Source: Eopsaltria australis | Taxonomy: Eukaryota > Chordata > Aves > Passeriformes > Petroicidae | Direction of reading: 5' to 3' | Assembly (NCBI GenBank): GCA_034509425.1 | Contig: JAVTVJ010000076.1 | Location: 4,464,001 to 4,528,000, forward strand | Length of the DNA stretch: 64,000 nucleotides | Shown: piece after piece, positions 50,301-61,060 of the stretch | How the letters are laid out: each line of letters begins with the position of its first letter | How positions within the stretch are numbered: position 1 is the first letter of the stretch | Translations under genes and position numbers: made by a program | The notes under the pieces: generated by a model | The model's database searches: none | What the model was told of the DNA's origin: nothing | What the model saw: the letters and a program-made list of their open reading frames with translations, nothing else

Positions 50301-52525
50301 CCACTGTATCTTCCCACCACACTTGGTTAGGTGGATGTGAGTCTCTCAAGTAACACCTGGTGGCTTCTGGAAGCTGTGAGGTCATACAGAAGGAGGTAAT
50401 CTTCTTCCTGAGTCAGCTTTCAGCTTAGGTCCCAGACTGGTGCCAGCAAACACTGCACATCCATTGAAGGTGGAGTTGAAGAGGTTGGGATTTTTTCTCC
50501 CCACACATTGGATAAGATCTTCCAAGGTCACTTTGTGAAAGTTGAACGTTCATGTTGCTTCAAAGCTTGGTGGGAATTGGGAACCAGACTGCCATGAATA
50601 CCTTCATGTACCAATCCATAGCAGATATGTAAGACAGGTGTAAGGCATAAGGAAGATTTGACACTGCTGTTAGCCACTGAGAAAAGGCAAGCAGCACCTT
50701 CCCTCTTTAGTCTCATCCTGCCCCTGCTTTCCTCTTGTCATTCTAAAACCTGCATTCAGACCTGAATCATGGCTTGGTTAAGTCTTCCTTTGCTTTTGCT
50801 CCCAAGAGTCGTGTCACATCCAGGTGCTGCTTTCCTGCACAGCACAATCAAATGCCTGCATTGCCTTCAACCTGCACAGCCAAAATGTGGCCAGACTCTC
50901 TCCCACTCACACTTTCCTGACTGCTGGCTCTTTCTTGCTGGCTTGGCCAATGACCCTTTTGGTCTTTCTCAGATGTCTTTCAAAATTCCGCTATTGGCAC
51001 CATTTTCCAGCACCCACTCAGTCTGAGCAAAATAACTCCCACACCACATTTGTGAAAACATCTTTAAAGCAAACAGAGAAGCATATTCAATTGTTGTTTG
51101 TTTTTTTTTTTTTATCCTTCCCACATTGCTGGGCATTTGAGTGCTAAAACTTGAACAGCAAGTAACATTATACCTGGAAATGTCTCACCAGCCACTGAGG
51201 ATTTTTGAGTGATGATGCCCTAAGCAAAGCCAGTCCAGGTCTGCCAGAGCCTTGATGAGGAGCAGCTCAACACTGGAGCAGAGGGAGCAGCACGAGAATG
51301 TAACTGTCCTCTAGTAAAAGACACAAAGAAAAATATGGAAACACAGGGGATACATACAGAAATGGCATGAATGTCCATCTTCCAACCATCTGGTCCCCTC
51401 TGAGGCTGCTCTAGTTCACTCTTCTTTGCTAAGGAACTTGGATTAAATATTGCACAGAATGGCTCATGGAAGAGGAGGAAATGGAGATTGGAGAAACACC
51501 CCATGGAGATGGGTGCAGGGCTGATGTTGTGATGAAGGACTGTCCTGTGCCCCAGGCCAGACCCTCGAGCACCATTACTGATGTCCCCTCACCCATTTGG
51601 TCAGTCCCAAAACTTCCCAGTACCCAGATTCCAAAGGAGACTGGAACCTGTGTACATCCCTCAGCTTCCCCTAGTCTGTCAATGTGCAGCTTGGGCACAC
51701 TGGGGTGTGGGTGGAAACCTACAGCCTCAAACCTGTGCTTCCCACCTCCAGGGTCAATGTCTCAAATCCCAGTCTAGAAACACAGGGATGGGGCTGAACC
51801 CCAGGCCAACAACAGGGGTGGGATGCAGCCTCTTCAACCTGACCCTTCTGGGAGAATGGCTCGGGAAAAAGCTGCAAGGACCAAGACAAAGGGTGTGTGT
51901 GGCTGAAGCACATCTAGAGGTTCAGGTTTTGTAGAGGACTCAGACAAGGGAATATATAATTTGATTGTCTTAATGAAATTACAAATTCCTTGATGCCCAA
52001 CTGAGGTGAATCCCACATTTGAAAAAAAGCCCTGTGCAGGTGCATAAGTTAATTTATATTTTCTCTTCCTATCTGATCTTTCATACTAGAACATTTAAGA
52101 ATACAGACAACACAGCAGGTTGGCCATTATCTGCTGGAGAAGAATTAGAAATCCAGAAGAGTCTATCTAGCCCCTACTTTTCCAAGCACGAAGGTTAGGT
52201 GTAAGCCTTGGATAAGATCTGCAGTTGCTATCAGATGGCACAATTCCATATACTTGAGGTTATATCATCAGAGCATGACAATCTTCACCTCATGAGGACA
52301 TGAACTTTGTACACAAGAGCATGGAATGCTCCTCTTGCTTATTGCAGGGCCCACCCAAACCCACTACAAAGCGGTGACTCTCTCCAACACACCTGTAGAA
52401 ATATGAGGAAGAGGAAAACCAAAACAAACCCTGCAAAGGCACAGCACCATCAGCCCTAAGACACAATCCAGGTACCATTTTCCTGCAGTCCCAAGACTAT
52501 CAATGCTTCGTACCCAAAGACTTAC
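47361..52525. other. non-coding, no gene recognised
   Basis: Plain sequence; the T-rich run near 51100-51113 is simple sequence. A 173-codon frame at 49832-50353 and a 147-codon frame at 48626-49069 lack domains and splice context and are judged chance. Confidence 0.6.
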
Positions 52526-52734
52526 ATGGGAGTGAGAGTTGAATCAGCTTTTCCTTCCCCTCCCTGATGCTGAGGTGGCTCTCCTGGGCCCTTAGTAAAC
52601 CTGCCTCTCTGATGAGAAGAGGGTCATTGTGATGGAAGTATAGTGAGGCAATGGGCAAACACATCTTCACATCCTGATCAGAGCCCTTGGAAGTTCCATG
52701 AACAGTTTTAATTTCAACGGTTTTGCTTTGCATC
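52526..52734 (-). other. candidate exon with consensus donor
   Basis: Seen on the minus strand: an open frame starting at an ATG just after an AATGCAG (weak acceptor) at 52735-52741, running 69 codons to CCAT|GTAAGTC, whose intron side is full consensus. The peptide begins MQSKTVEIKTVHGTSKGSDQ and is rich in charged residues with a mixed composition that is protein-like. The acceptor lacks a good pyrimidine tract, so a first-exon reading is also possible. The protein is not recognised. Confidence 0.22.
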
Positions 52735-52941
52735 CTGCATTTGGCTCAGCTATTTTGCTGGTAAAGTAATTACTGTATTATCTCACCCTTGGCTTTCAGC
52801 CTTGTGTTATCATGCTGAGCAAGTTTTCGGGAGCATCTTTAGCAGGATAACTGTTTATAACTTTGTTAGAGCTGGAGCATTCTGTGGGACCTCATATCTC
52901 TACTCTGAGACCATCTCTTACTTCTATGCTTGTTGCTGTAG

Positions 52942-53110
52942 AGCCAGAAAGCTCTTATGAGGACTTCTTTAGAAGGAGAGGGAAGAAAGTGCACATTGGC
53001 TGGAAACTGAAGAAAAAAAACATGAGAAGGATGGATGCAAAAGACAAAGCAGTGCCCAGTTTCTTGTGGGAATATGGGAGTCACATAGTTACAGTCTGGC
53101 CAGAAGGAAG
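52942..53110 (+). other. candidate 169-bp exon, basic peptide
   Basis: Seen: acceptor-like TATGCTTGTTGCTGTAG before 52942 and AAG|GTAGCA at 53111. One frame is open throughout and reads PESSYEDFFRRRGKKVHIGW followed by a lysine-rich stretch. Phases at the two ends differ. Splice signals are only fair, so this is the weakest of the listed units. Confidence 0.15.
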
Positions 53111-54732
53111 GTAGCATGTACACATATAAATCATAAATAATCTTAATGATGTTTACTGCTTTTTAGGACACACTGTACTGGTTTGCAAAACTTGGCTTTC
53201 CTGTCTCAGATCTGTCACTCTCTCTTTGTTAAAAAACATCTCTACTACCTGCCTTCTTGTGCTCATTCAGGAAAGGCTGCCAGGCTGCCTGTTTGCTTTG
53301 CCCACTGCTTCCCAGAGGGACCTCAGTACTGGCTCCTGCCCCAGTATGATGTTGGAATTACATCTCCAGTAGATGGTAGCATCCCATGAACCTGCCAGAC
53401 AGGATTTATTTTGCAGGGGAGAATAACTTCTGTCTCTTGATCCCTTCACATTCTACCCCAGTTTTCCTGGTTGCCAGCAGTATAGCATAGCAGTCATCTC
53501 TCACTTAAACAGCAATGAGAGCCTGCTGTCAAAACCAGGCAGGCATCTGTGATCAAACTGCAGCCCTGGCTCATAAATCAGAGCTGCAAGCTGATCACAC
53601 ATGAAAGCATGTTCCAGGATCCTGAGTGGCTGCCCAGCTCATGAGAAGATGGTATTTCAAGGTGTGGTTGTTAATCTAGGAACCCTGGAATGGCTGGAGA
53701 GATCACATCTCCCCTGCCACCTTGCTGCAACTTTGACAAGCAGGGGTATGTGTGTGGCACCACATTACTACACGTGTGTGAGTCCCTGACAAATGTTTCT
53801 CAGGGAGGAGGTGGGACAGGTTAAATTTGGTGCTGACCCTACCCCTTCTCTCAGCCCACATCTGGGATTTATAGGGCACTTTGCAAAACATTTATTTTTC
53901 AAGCTTTGCATGTGTGCAGATCTCCTAACAGCTGGGCCGGGGGGGTGGGCTATTTTGCTTTCTGCAGGTTTTGAATACAAATAGTTTAAAAATAAAGAAA
54001 ATAAAGGGGGGGGCGGGGATTATTGTCTATCAGGTAACCAGAAAAACCAAGTTGTTCCAAATATACTGGCATATCCAGAATAAATAAATGGCAATCAATA
54101 TTTTAGTGGAAGCTGGGCATTCCCTTACCAGTGGTGCCTTTGTAACATTATTGTCAGTGACAACGTCAATATCCTCCTACATAGCAGGATTTGTCTGACA
54201 GTGATCTTGAGTTTTGTAACAATAAAAAAGAACTTGGATCTTAATCTCAGAGGCACAGATGAACTTTATCTGGGCTTTGCTTTGACATTACAGTGCAGGT
54301 CACAGTGTGTCCCCAGCATAATTTCTGCTACTAAATCAGACTATAGGTATTTCTTAATTGATCAGAGAGGAAAATGTAGCTTGGTAGGGGCCATGGGAGA
54401 TGATCTGGCCTCACCTGAGGCAGGGCTAGCTTCAGAACCTGGACTGTGTTGTGTTCATGTGTCAACCACTGAAATGCTTTAGCTGGGCTCCAAGGAAGAG
54501 GTCACCAGTGTTTAAGAGGATCCCAAGGGAACACAAAATATTGTTGTGAGTTCTCCATTCAGTGAGGAGAGAGGCTGATGGGGAGGGAGCTGGCGATAGA
54601 TCTCTGTTTGCCCTTCATGCAAAAGTCATTCAAGGTAGATGCTTATGGCAGCATTAAAGCTTTTAGCACTTGAGTGATGTCTAGAGCTGATGTAGGCACC
54701 CCAGTACATGGATGTATAATCATGTCTCTTAC
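53111..54732. other. non-coding with G-rich tracts
   Basis: Plain sequence. A G-quadruplex-like motif lies at 53934-53949 and a GGGGGGGGCGGGG run at 54006-54018. No gene or mobile element is recognised. Confidence 0.6.
53934..53949 (+). other. G-quadruplex-like motif
   Basis: Four G3 tracts with loops of 2, 1 and 1 bases (GGG CC GGG G GGG T GGG). Short loops favour stable folding. A further G8-C-G4 run lies about 60 bp downstream but gives only three tracts by itself. Confidence 0.6.
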
Positions 54733-54892
54733 CTGTACATGAGAGGGAGATACTAAAGTTCAGCAGCTCAACATGAGAGTGGATGCACTGAACAAAGATT
54801 CGGGCAAGCAGCAGTGCTGAGTAGTGGGTTGTCTCTGAAATCTCACTTTCTTTGGGTTCAGATTTGTTGATGAGGCTGAGCATCTTCATTTC
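54733..54892 (-). other. candidate 160-bp exon
   Basis: Seen on the minus strand: GACTACAG, then 53 open codons plus one base, then the donor TACAG|GTAAGAG, a very good match to consensus. The peptide starts EMKMLSLINKSEPKESEISE and continues with a hydrophobic/histidine-containing stretch (LLARIFVQCIHSHVELL). The composition is protein-like. The acceptor has a poor pyrimidine tract. I do not recognise the protein, and the phase does not obviously match the other minus-strand candidate at 52526-52734. Confidence 0.25.
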
Positions 54893-55169
54893 CTGTAGTC
54901 CCTCTGAGAGCATGGACACAGGCGTTTTTTCACAGCATGCCTTACAAAACACACCAAGGAAGCAGAAGATGTAAACTCTAGAATGCCTGGGGGTTTTGAA
55001 CCCACAGCTCCCACATCATATGGCACACTCTGCTGGGGAGAGGTGACCCAGGATGCTGGGACCAGAGCAGGATTAAATAAGAAGGAACCCAAGAATGCAG
55101 GCCAGCAATGGACTGGAGAGAGGTGGGATTTCTCAGGAAAGGAGAGTCCAGGAACTGCTTCTCAGTCAG

Positions 55170-55291
55170 TATAAAAGAGCCTGTGCATAAGCAGTGCCTG
55201 GGAGCTGGATGAAGGACAGTCACAGTGCTGGCCATGCTGGTGCTGCTCTGCCTGCTGTCACACTGCCTGTAGAGAGCTCTGCTGCTGCCAG
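55170..55291 (+). promoter_or_regulatory. TATA-box and leader-like exon motif
   Basis: Seen: TATAAAAG at 55170-55177. ATG at 55234 begins a leucine-rich, signal-peptide-like run (MLVLLCLLSHCL) that ends at an in-frame TAG (55270). A CAG|GTGAGC donor follows at 55292, with the same 8-mer repeated at once. The spacing TATA, about 60 bp, ATG, about 55 bp, donor is that of a compact first exon of a secreted-protein gene. The stop codon means it is either a decayed first exon, a non-coding first exon, or chance. No downstream partner exon is identifiable. Confidence 0.2.
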
Positions 55292-58200
55292 GTGAGCAGG
55301 TGAGCAGCTCCTCCTGGTACCTGCTTCACCTTACCCAGAGGTGGCTGGAGGTTTCTGCCCCATACACACAGCCCTGCAAAGTAGCTCTGTGTGACCATAC
55401 ATAGACAGTAGGGGTATTTTGGGACATTGCAGTAAATAAGGCCAAGTGAAGATTATCCTACCCCTCGTAAGCAAGCAGGTAAGCACAAAAGGTTCAGGTG
55501 AGTGCTAACAGACCAGCTGGTGAGCAAGCATTGAAGCATGCTGACAGATATAGAGAATTTATCTGAAACATGTGCAGTGAGAGCATCCCCATCCTAGGCC
55601 AGGCTGGGTCACCCTTCATGGTTTGTTCAGTTCTAACAAGCTGCTATGGGTGTTTTTTTGCATACACTAACAGATCAATAGGGTACCTGCAGCAAGGGCT
55701 TGCATCTGTATATGATACTATCTGTAACATGTGTAACACATTTAACATGTCCATACATGTTTAAAACAGACAGTAATCATCAGATAAGCTTCTATAAACT
55801 ACAAGTGCACAGGGCACTAAGATGTTTCATGACAGCCTAACGTGGAGTGCCATTATCAATTTAAGTCATGTTCACACTTCTCATGTGTGTTATCTGTATT
55901 AGGGATCAGGTCTTCAGGGCTTCAGTCCTCACAAGGCAAAAGAAATGTCTAATTTTCTGAGGTTTTAAAGATTATATAAAGGGTCACCTTGGCTTCTCTG
56001 CAGAGACTGTATCCCATTATTCCTGACTCTGTTTTGAATTACATTTCTTGTACTGCAGGGAGGAAACTCTCACAAAATAAAATGGAGGTTTTATAAAATG
56101 TCTATGCAGTGAAATACTGGTGCATTTATTGATAATGTTGTTGTAGCCTTGATAGTTTAAGGACCTAGACAAGACGTGTTTCATAGACAGAGGCAATACT
56201 TTTTTTATTGAGTCAGTTTTCTGGTCTTTACATCTTTTTCTGCAGTTGGAAAAGGGGATCAGTTCGCAGACAGGCACACAAGCGTTTTTCCAGGTCCCTG
56301 TTAGCTTTGCTCCTCTGGTCAGCACACATGCAGGGCATGCTGCCAGGAGCCTGGGTGCACGATGCAGTTGTGTCTACAGCACACCATTGCTTTTCACCCA
56401 CACCTGCTTGGCAGCCTCACAAGGAACTCTCCTGGGTTTTAAAAAAAGGATGTGGCAGAGTGTTTCCACCAAACTGTACCGTGACAGTAGGGGACAGGCC
56501 AGCTGGGGTCCAAGGGTGATGGTGAGGGACAGGGCAGTGCCCTCCCCAGCATGGCACCATCCTGCAGCAGCAGCCAGAGGAGCAGAGCAAGGATGGGGAT
56601 GGTGACCAGCTGGGTGCAGCCCGGCAGTGTCTGTCCCCAGCTGCATGCTGCTGGGGGAAACACAACCACAACTTCCTGATGCTCTGGCAGCCCTGAGAGC
56701 ATCCACATCTCCCTGAAGTGGACTGACCCAGCTCAGCAGTCCCAGCACATGCCAGCAGGATCCAGCACTGCCCAGAGCCCAGAAGGGCCTTGTGTTAATG
56801 TTATTCTGCAGCACAGCAGCAGCAAGTAGCTCACCTATATATGTGAACTACAGCACACCACTAGCAGCATTTCATGTAGGTGCATGTGCAAATGCTGTCC
56901 TGCTTCTGGGCTTGCTGGTTTTGGCTGTAGAGAGAGGCAGCCATTTACCACATTTACCACCCTGGAGAGAAAGGAAAGTCAAAAATAAGTGTCAAGTGTT
57001 GTTTGAAGTACCACCACTGTGCACATGGTGTGATTAGAGTGGCCTCAGCCCACACTGGGTGCTGCTGCAGCAGCAAGCTCAGCATTGTTCCTGAACCTCA
57101 ACCAGCATCTCCCAGCCAGGACAGGGCCTGTGCTGAGCATCTGCACCCCTGTAAGCCGCAGTTTCCACATAACCCAGGTCACTGCTGTCATAATGTGGAG
57201 ATCAAAGCTGAAAAAGCTCAAGAGGCGCTTCCAATGGTTTACAGATAAACCACTCTCAGAGAGGATTAAGGGAGACAATTGTAACTTGTATTATATGAGC
57301 CAGGAGCTGACTTGGTTTGAAAAAGTTTGTCAGTGGGTAACTTCCCACCACAGGCTGCTGTCAGCTTGTGTAATGCTGAGTCTGATCATGCAGAGGTGCC
57401 TTGACAGGTCTGTGCAATGTTATTTTTCAACTCATTACTCAATGTTGCAGCTGAATCCATCAAACCAAAGGTGATTTTACTGCCTTTTGGATAAGCAAGT
57501 CAGTGTTTATTCAAAAGGCAGGCTCTTCAGTACGGCTGCTATCAGCCTTTTCACTGGGTCAGACTCAGAAATGAAATGTTTCTCCTCAGCAGATTGGAAA
57601 GGGCAGAGTCAGTATTTCCCCTGGGGATCTCAGGAGAGCTCAGCTCCAGGAGGTTGCTTCATTATGGTACTGCAAACAGATTCCAAGGCACGCATGTCTG
57701 TGTGTGTGTGCCTGTGTGCCCACACACACAGGTCAGATTTTGCTCTTATCCCTCCAATACACTTGCTAAACAAAATGAGTATTTAGGGAACGATTCTTCT
57801 ACACTTTTCGAAAATTTCAGCGTCAATATGAGCAAGTTGAAATACCCACCTGTTGTCACCTCTTCATTACCTTAAGTGTTAAGTGTTCTCTTTGCCAGGC
57901 TGTCATAAGTAGCATTAATAACAATCTCTAGCCTTGTGGGCTGAGCTGAGGCAGGCTTTTGTTGTATTAGTTAGAAAGAAAATGCCTTGAATAGTTGATG
58001 ATCTAAAACACAAAATAGGAATGAAAAGTCCCCTATTTTCCAGGTGTTCAGCTGCGGTTCAGACACACAGAAAATGAAGTCCCATTTGTGCTGAAGTCAA
58101 TGCTGAAGTTTCAGTAGGACTGCAGGTTTTATCCCAGCTGCTGAAACAAAACATGAAAAAATGTTAAGGACCTGGACATTTATCTCCTTAAAAAAGCTTG

Positions 58201-60540
58201 ATGGAAATCTGCACAGAGGCAGGCATTGAACATGTTTCTTGGGTCCTATATTTGTATATTAAAACCCTGAGTACCTCTTAATTGCTAACTCCTAATGCTA
58301 AAAATATAAGGAGCAATAAAAGACTGGTCATGACACTGGGCTGAGCTATGACATGAAAAAAGCTCAGCTGCTGGTTCTTTGATAAACTGTTCTAAGCAAG
58401 TGACAAATGCCTGGTCTTTACAAAGGAGAGCCGTACCTCACGCTGTGCTGTGATGAAATATTTGCAAGCCCTGTGCCATTCCACTGCTTTCAATACCCTT
58501 GTCTAGGAATCCATTGCTTTCAGAGTGCTGTGCCTGGTGCCATCTCTCTCCTGTCTCCAGATGGCTGCAGGATAGATGTTCGTGTGGGAGTCAGTCATTC
58601 CAGCTTCCTGGAGAGCTGATGTAGAAGGATAGGTGATTGTGAGGCACAGCACATCTCATCCAAATGTTGGCAGTGAAAGTGAGGGCACTGCACGATAGTG
58701 AGCTGGAAAAGGATAAGGCTTGGAGATTGAAATGAAGTAAAAGAGAGGCAGGATGAAGAACCAGGGGAAAGAACTGACTAAGCCATGACAAGATGCACAA
58801 GACACCAACTGGACCTCTTCCAGCTCCTGTTCTCTCCTCATGAAGAGAGCTATATAAACTCGCACACACATGTAATGAATACTCCTTCATATAAGCCAGC
58901 TGCTAATGTCTTGCCTGCACTGGATTATTTTTTGAGGTCTAAAAGAAGGCTGTATGTGAGAGGGGATGATTTGAAATGGTTTGACCTTTCACCAGAGTCC
59001 AGCCCTGGCACAAACTGGAAGGGCTGCCATTTGACGACTCTCTAATTGTTTTCAGGACATATAATGAGACAAAACCTATCAGCAATAAAAATAGAGAAAG
59101 GCAGAGGTGAAGGTGCTTGCCAGCTGGACTAGGGAGAGGCAGCTGTTGGTTATAAAATGGCTGCTTTGGGTCTTTGTCCTGCCAAACTTGGAGAGAAATC
59201 ATAGGGCGTGCAGAGAAAATAGTCTTGTACTTCAAAAAATAAGGCTGAAAGTACTCTCAGGTTATGATCTCCTTTAAAGTGTTTTCTGCAACTTTGCGGC
59301 TGAAGTATGCTGCTCACAAGTAGAAAGGTAGGATTAAACTTTTCTCCAAAATTATTCATGGTTGCTGGTGTTTTGGTTGCATTAACTTCAACATCGATAA
59401 CACAGATAAATCCATCACAGTCCATCAAGAAGATTATTGTTTACCTCCAGCATATTCGTAATCAATCTCTTCAGTTTCCCAATCCTGAGACTGGACCCCC
59501 AGCTGTAAGATCTGTTACAGACTGATGCCCTCACTAAACACACAAACTGCAATTTAATTCCCCCAAAAAGTCTAGAAAATCCAGTTCAAGTCCCACTGTA
59601 TAACATGTTAGAGTCCCAAATAATATCCTGTTCCCCAGATTAAAACAACAACAACCAACAAGCAAATGATCAATCAGGATGATTTTTTTTTTTTTTGTAT
59701 GATGGTCACTGCTGAAGAAAAATTTTATCAGCAATCTGTAGTATCCTAAATTAATTTTCGCCACTCAAGTCCACAATATTTTATTGCACATGACATGCAA
59801 TAAATTTCACTGTTCAAAACATTTCACTGTTCAACATAAAGCTTGCTCTGTCTTATTAGCCACGCAGCCCATAGACAAAGCATTCGGTGTGATGGACACC
59901 ATGTGGCACAGAAATGTTCTGAATGAACAGAAACATCAGGAGGTGCATTCTTCTGCTCAGAATGAGTCTTAACAACAGCTGTTCACAGTTTCATGATGAA
60001 CTTCTTCCAGTTTGGGGCAATTATAGCACCCCCTCTCCCACACGGACACACTGTTGTTGTGCTGTTATCTGTTGATGTCTCCTCAGAAGCTGAGAGGAAT
60101 GATCTTAACACAGTTGGTCTTAAAATAATATATTTGTCCCAAAACATATGTTTGGTGGGAGCATGCATTAAATTAAAGCCAATGTGATCTAGTTATAGAT
60201 GTTTTTTGAAGGAAAAAAGGCACTCACCTTAAATACATCTTATCTGCAGATCAGCCACAGTTAACCAAATCAAAATTTGACAGAAGTCAGAAAGCCACAT
60301 CCATGTTATAAAAGATGATGCCAGAAATATGGATAATTTCTTTCTATCTTGGACAGACAAAAAAGTTTAAAATCTCTGTGCTATGAAAGCTGCATTACGG
60401 CTTTTGAATACCACATATTCCAGTAGAAGAGAATTCTTTGCAATAAAGTCTTAGCAAAAAACAACTCAACCTCCACCACAATCAGATCTTGGACTCTCCA
60501 TTAACATGAACCTAATAAGGCCACAGCAGTGAAGGCACTT
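55292..60540. other. non-coding, no gene recognised
   Basis: Plain sequence, GC-richer at 56.3-56.8 kb, where long chance frames occur on both strands (146 codons on the minus strand at 56374-56814). It includes small palindromic and repeated motifs at 57060-57075, 57698-57731 and 59780-59834, and a T-run near 59685-59697. Confidence 0.6.
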
Positions 60541-61060
60541 TTGCTCTAGGGGCTGCTACCTGTTACCTCGTTATACACAAGCCAAAGTACATTTGATGAC
60601 TCAGTGTAGACTTTAATGAGAAACGTGCTGTTCATTTTTTGCGACCCTCTACAATGTTATTAATTCTTCTGTCCTCGCAGTGGTTCAGTAATATCCATAC
60701 GGGTTTGGGATATGTGTGCTGAATGCGAAAGCAACATTGTTTTCACATGGAATACAGTTGTGGGGATATTTAAACAAGAACAGGCTGCTCCAAACAGAAA
60801 ACATACTGAAAGAATCAGCTCTAAAACCAATATGAGACAGAAAAGTGTATCTTAATATAAAGAGACATTGTTTATAATTTGTATGGCTAAAAAGAGAATG
60901 GAGAGCAACATCTGTGTTCTCTTTGCTAATTTTGTTTTACAAATGCACTCCAGCAGCACACACCACAAAAGGGTCTCGTGGAATAAGAACTGGTGCAGAT
61001 TAAAAGAAGAATGGATGAACACTCTTCCATAATTGCCAGGTAGAAAGAAGGTAAAGAGGT
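60541..61060 (+). other. candidate conserved/transcribed block
   Basis: Seen: six retained CpGs in about 160 bp between 60569 and 60725; a TGACTCA (AP-1-type) heptamer at 60597-60603; and a strong acceptor CTTCTGTCCTCGCAG at 60666-60680. The acceptor is followed by a 57-codon frame to TAA at 60853-60855 (begins GSVISIRVWDMCAECESNIV). Further on, a second acceptor-like CACTCCAG at about 60946-60953 is paired with a near-consensus donor AAGAG|GTAAGTT at 61054-61064. The second 105-bp unit is closed in all frames. It could be a terminal coding exon plus non-coding exon of a lncRNA, or an enhancer with fortuitous splice sites. The peptide is not recognised. Confidence 0.3.

Noticed and set aside
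49832..50353. 173-codon open frame on the + strand
   Set aside because: The peptide shows no known motif, and the hydrophobic and polar parts follow local AT content; no adjoining splice or promoter signal.
56374..56814. 146-codon minus-strand frame
   Set aside because: It lies in a GC-rich patch where overlapping frames occur in several phases on both strands, the pattern of stop-codon scarcity rather than coding.
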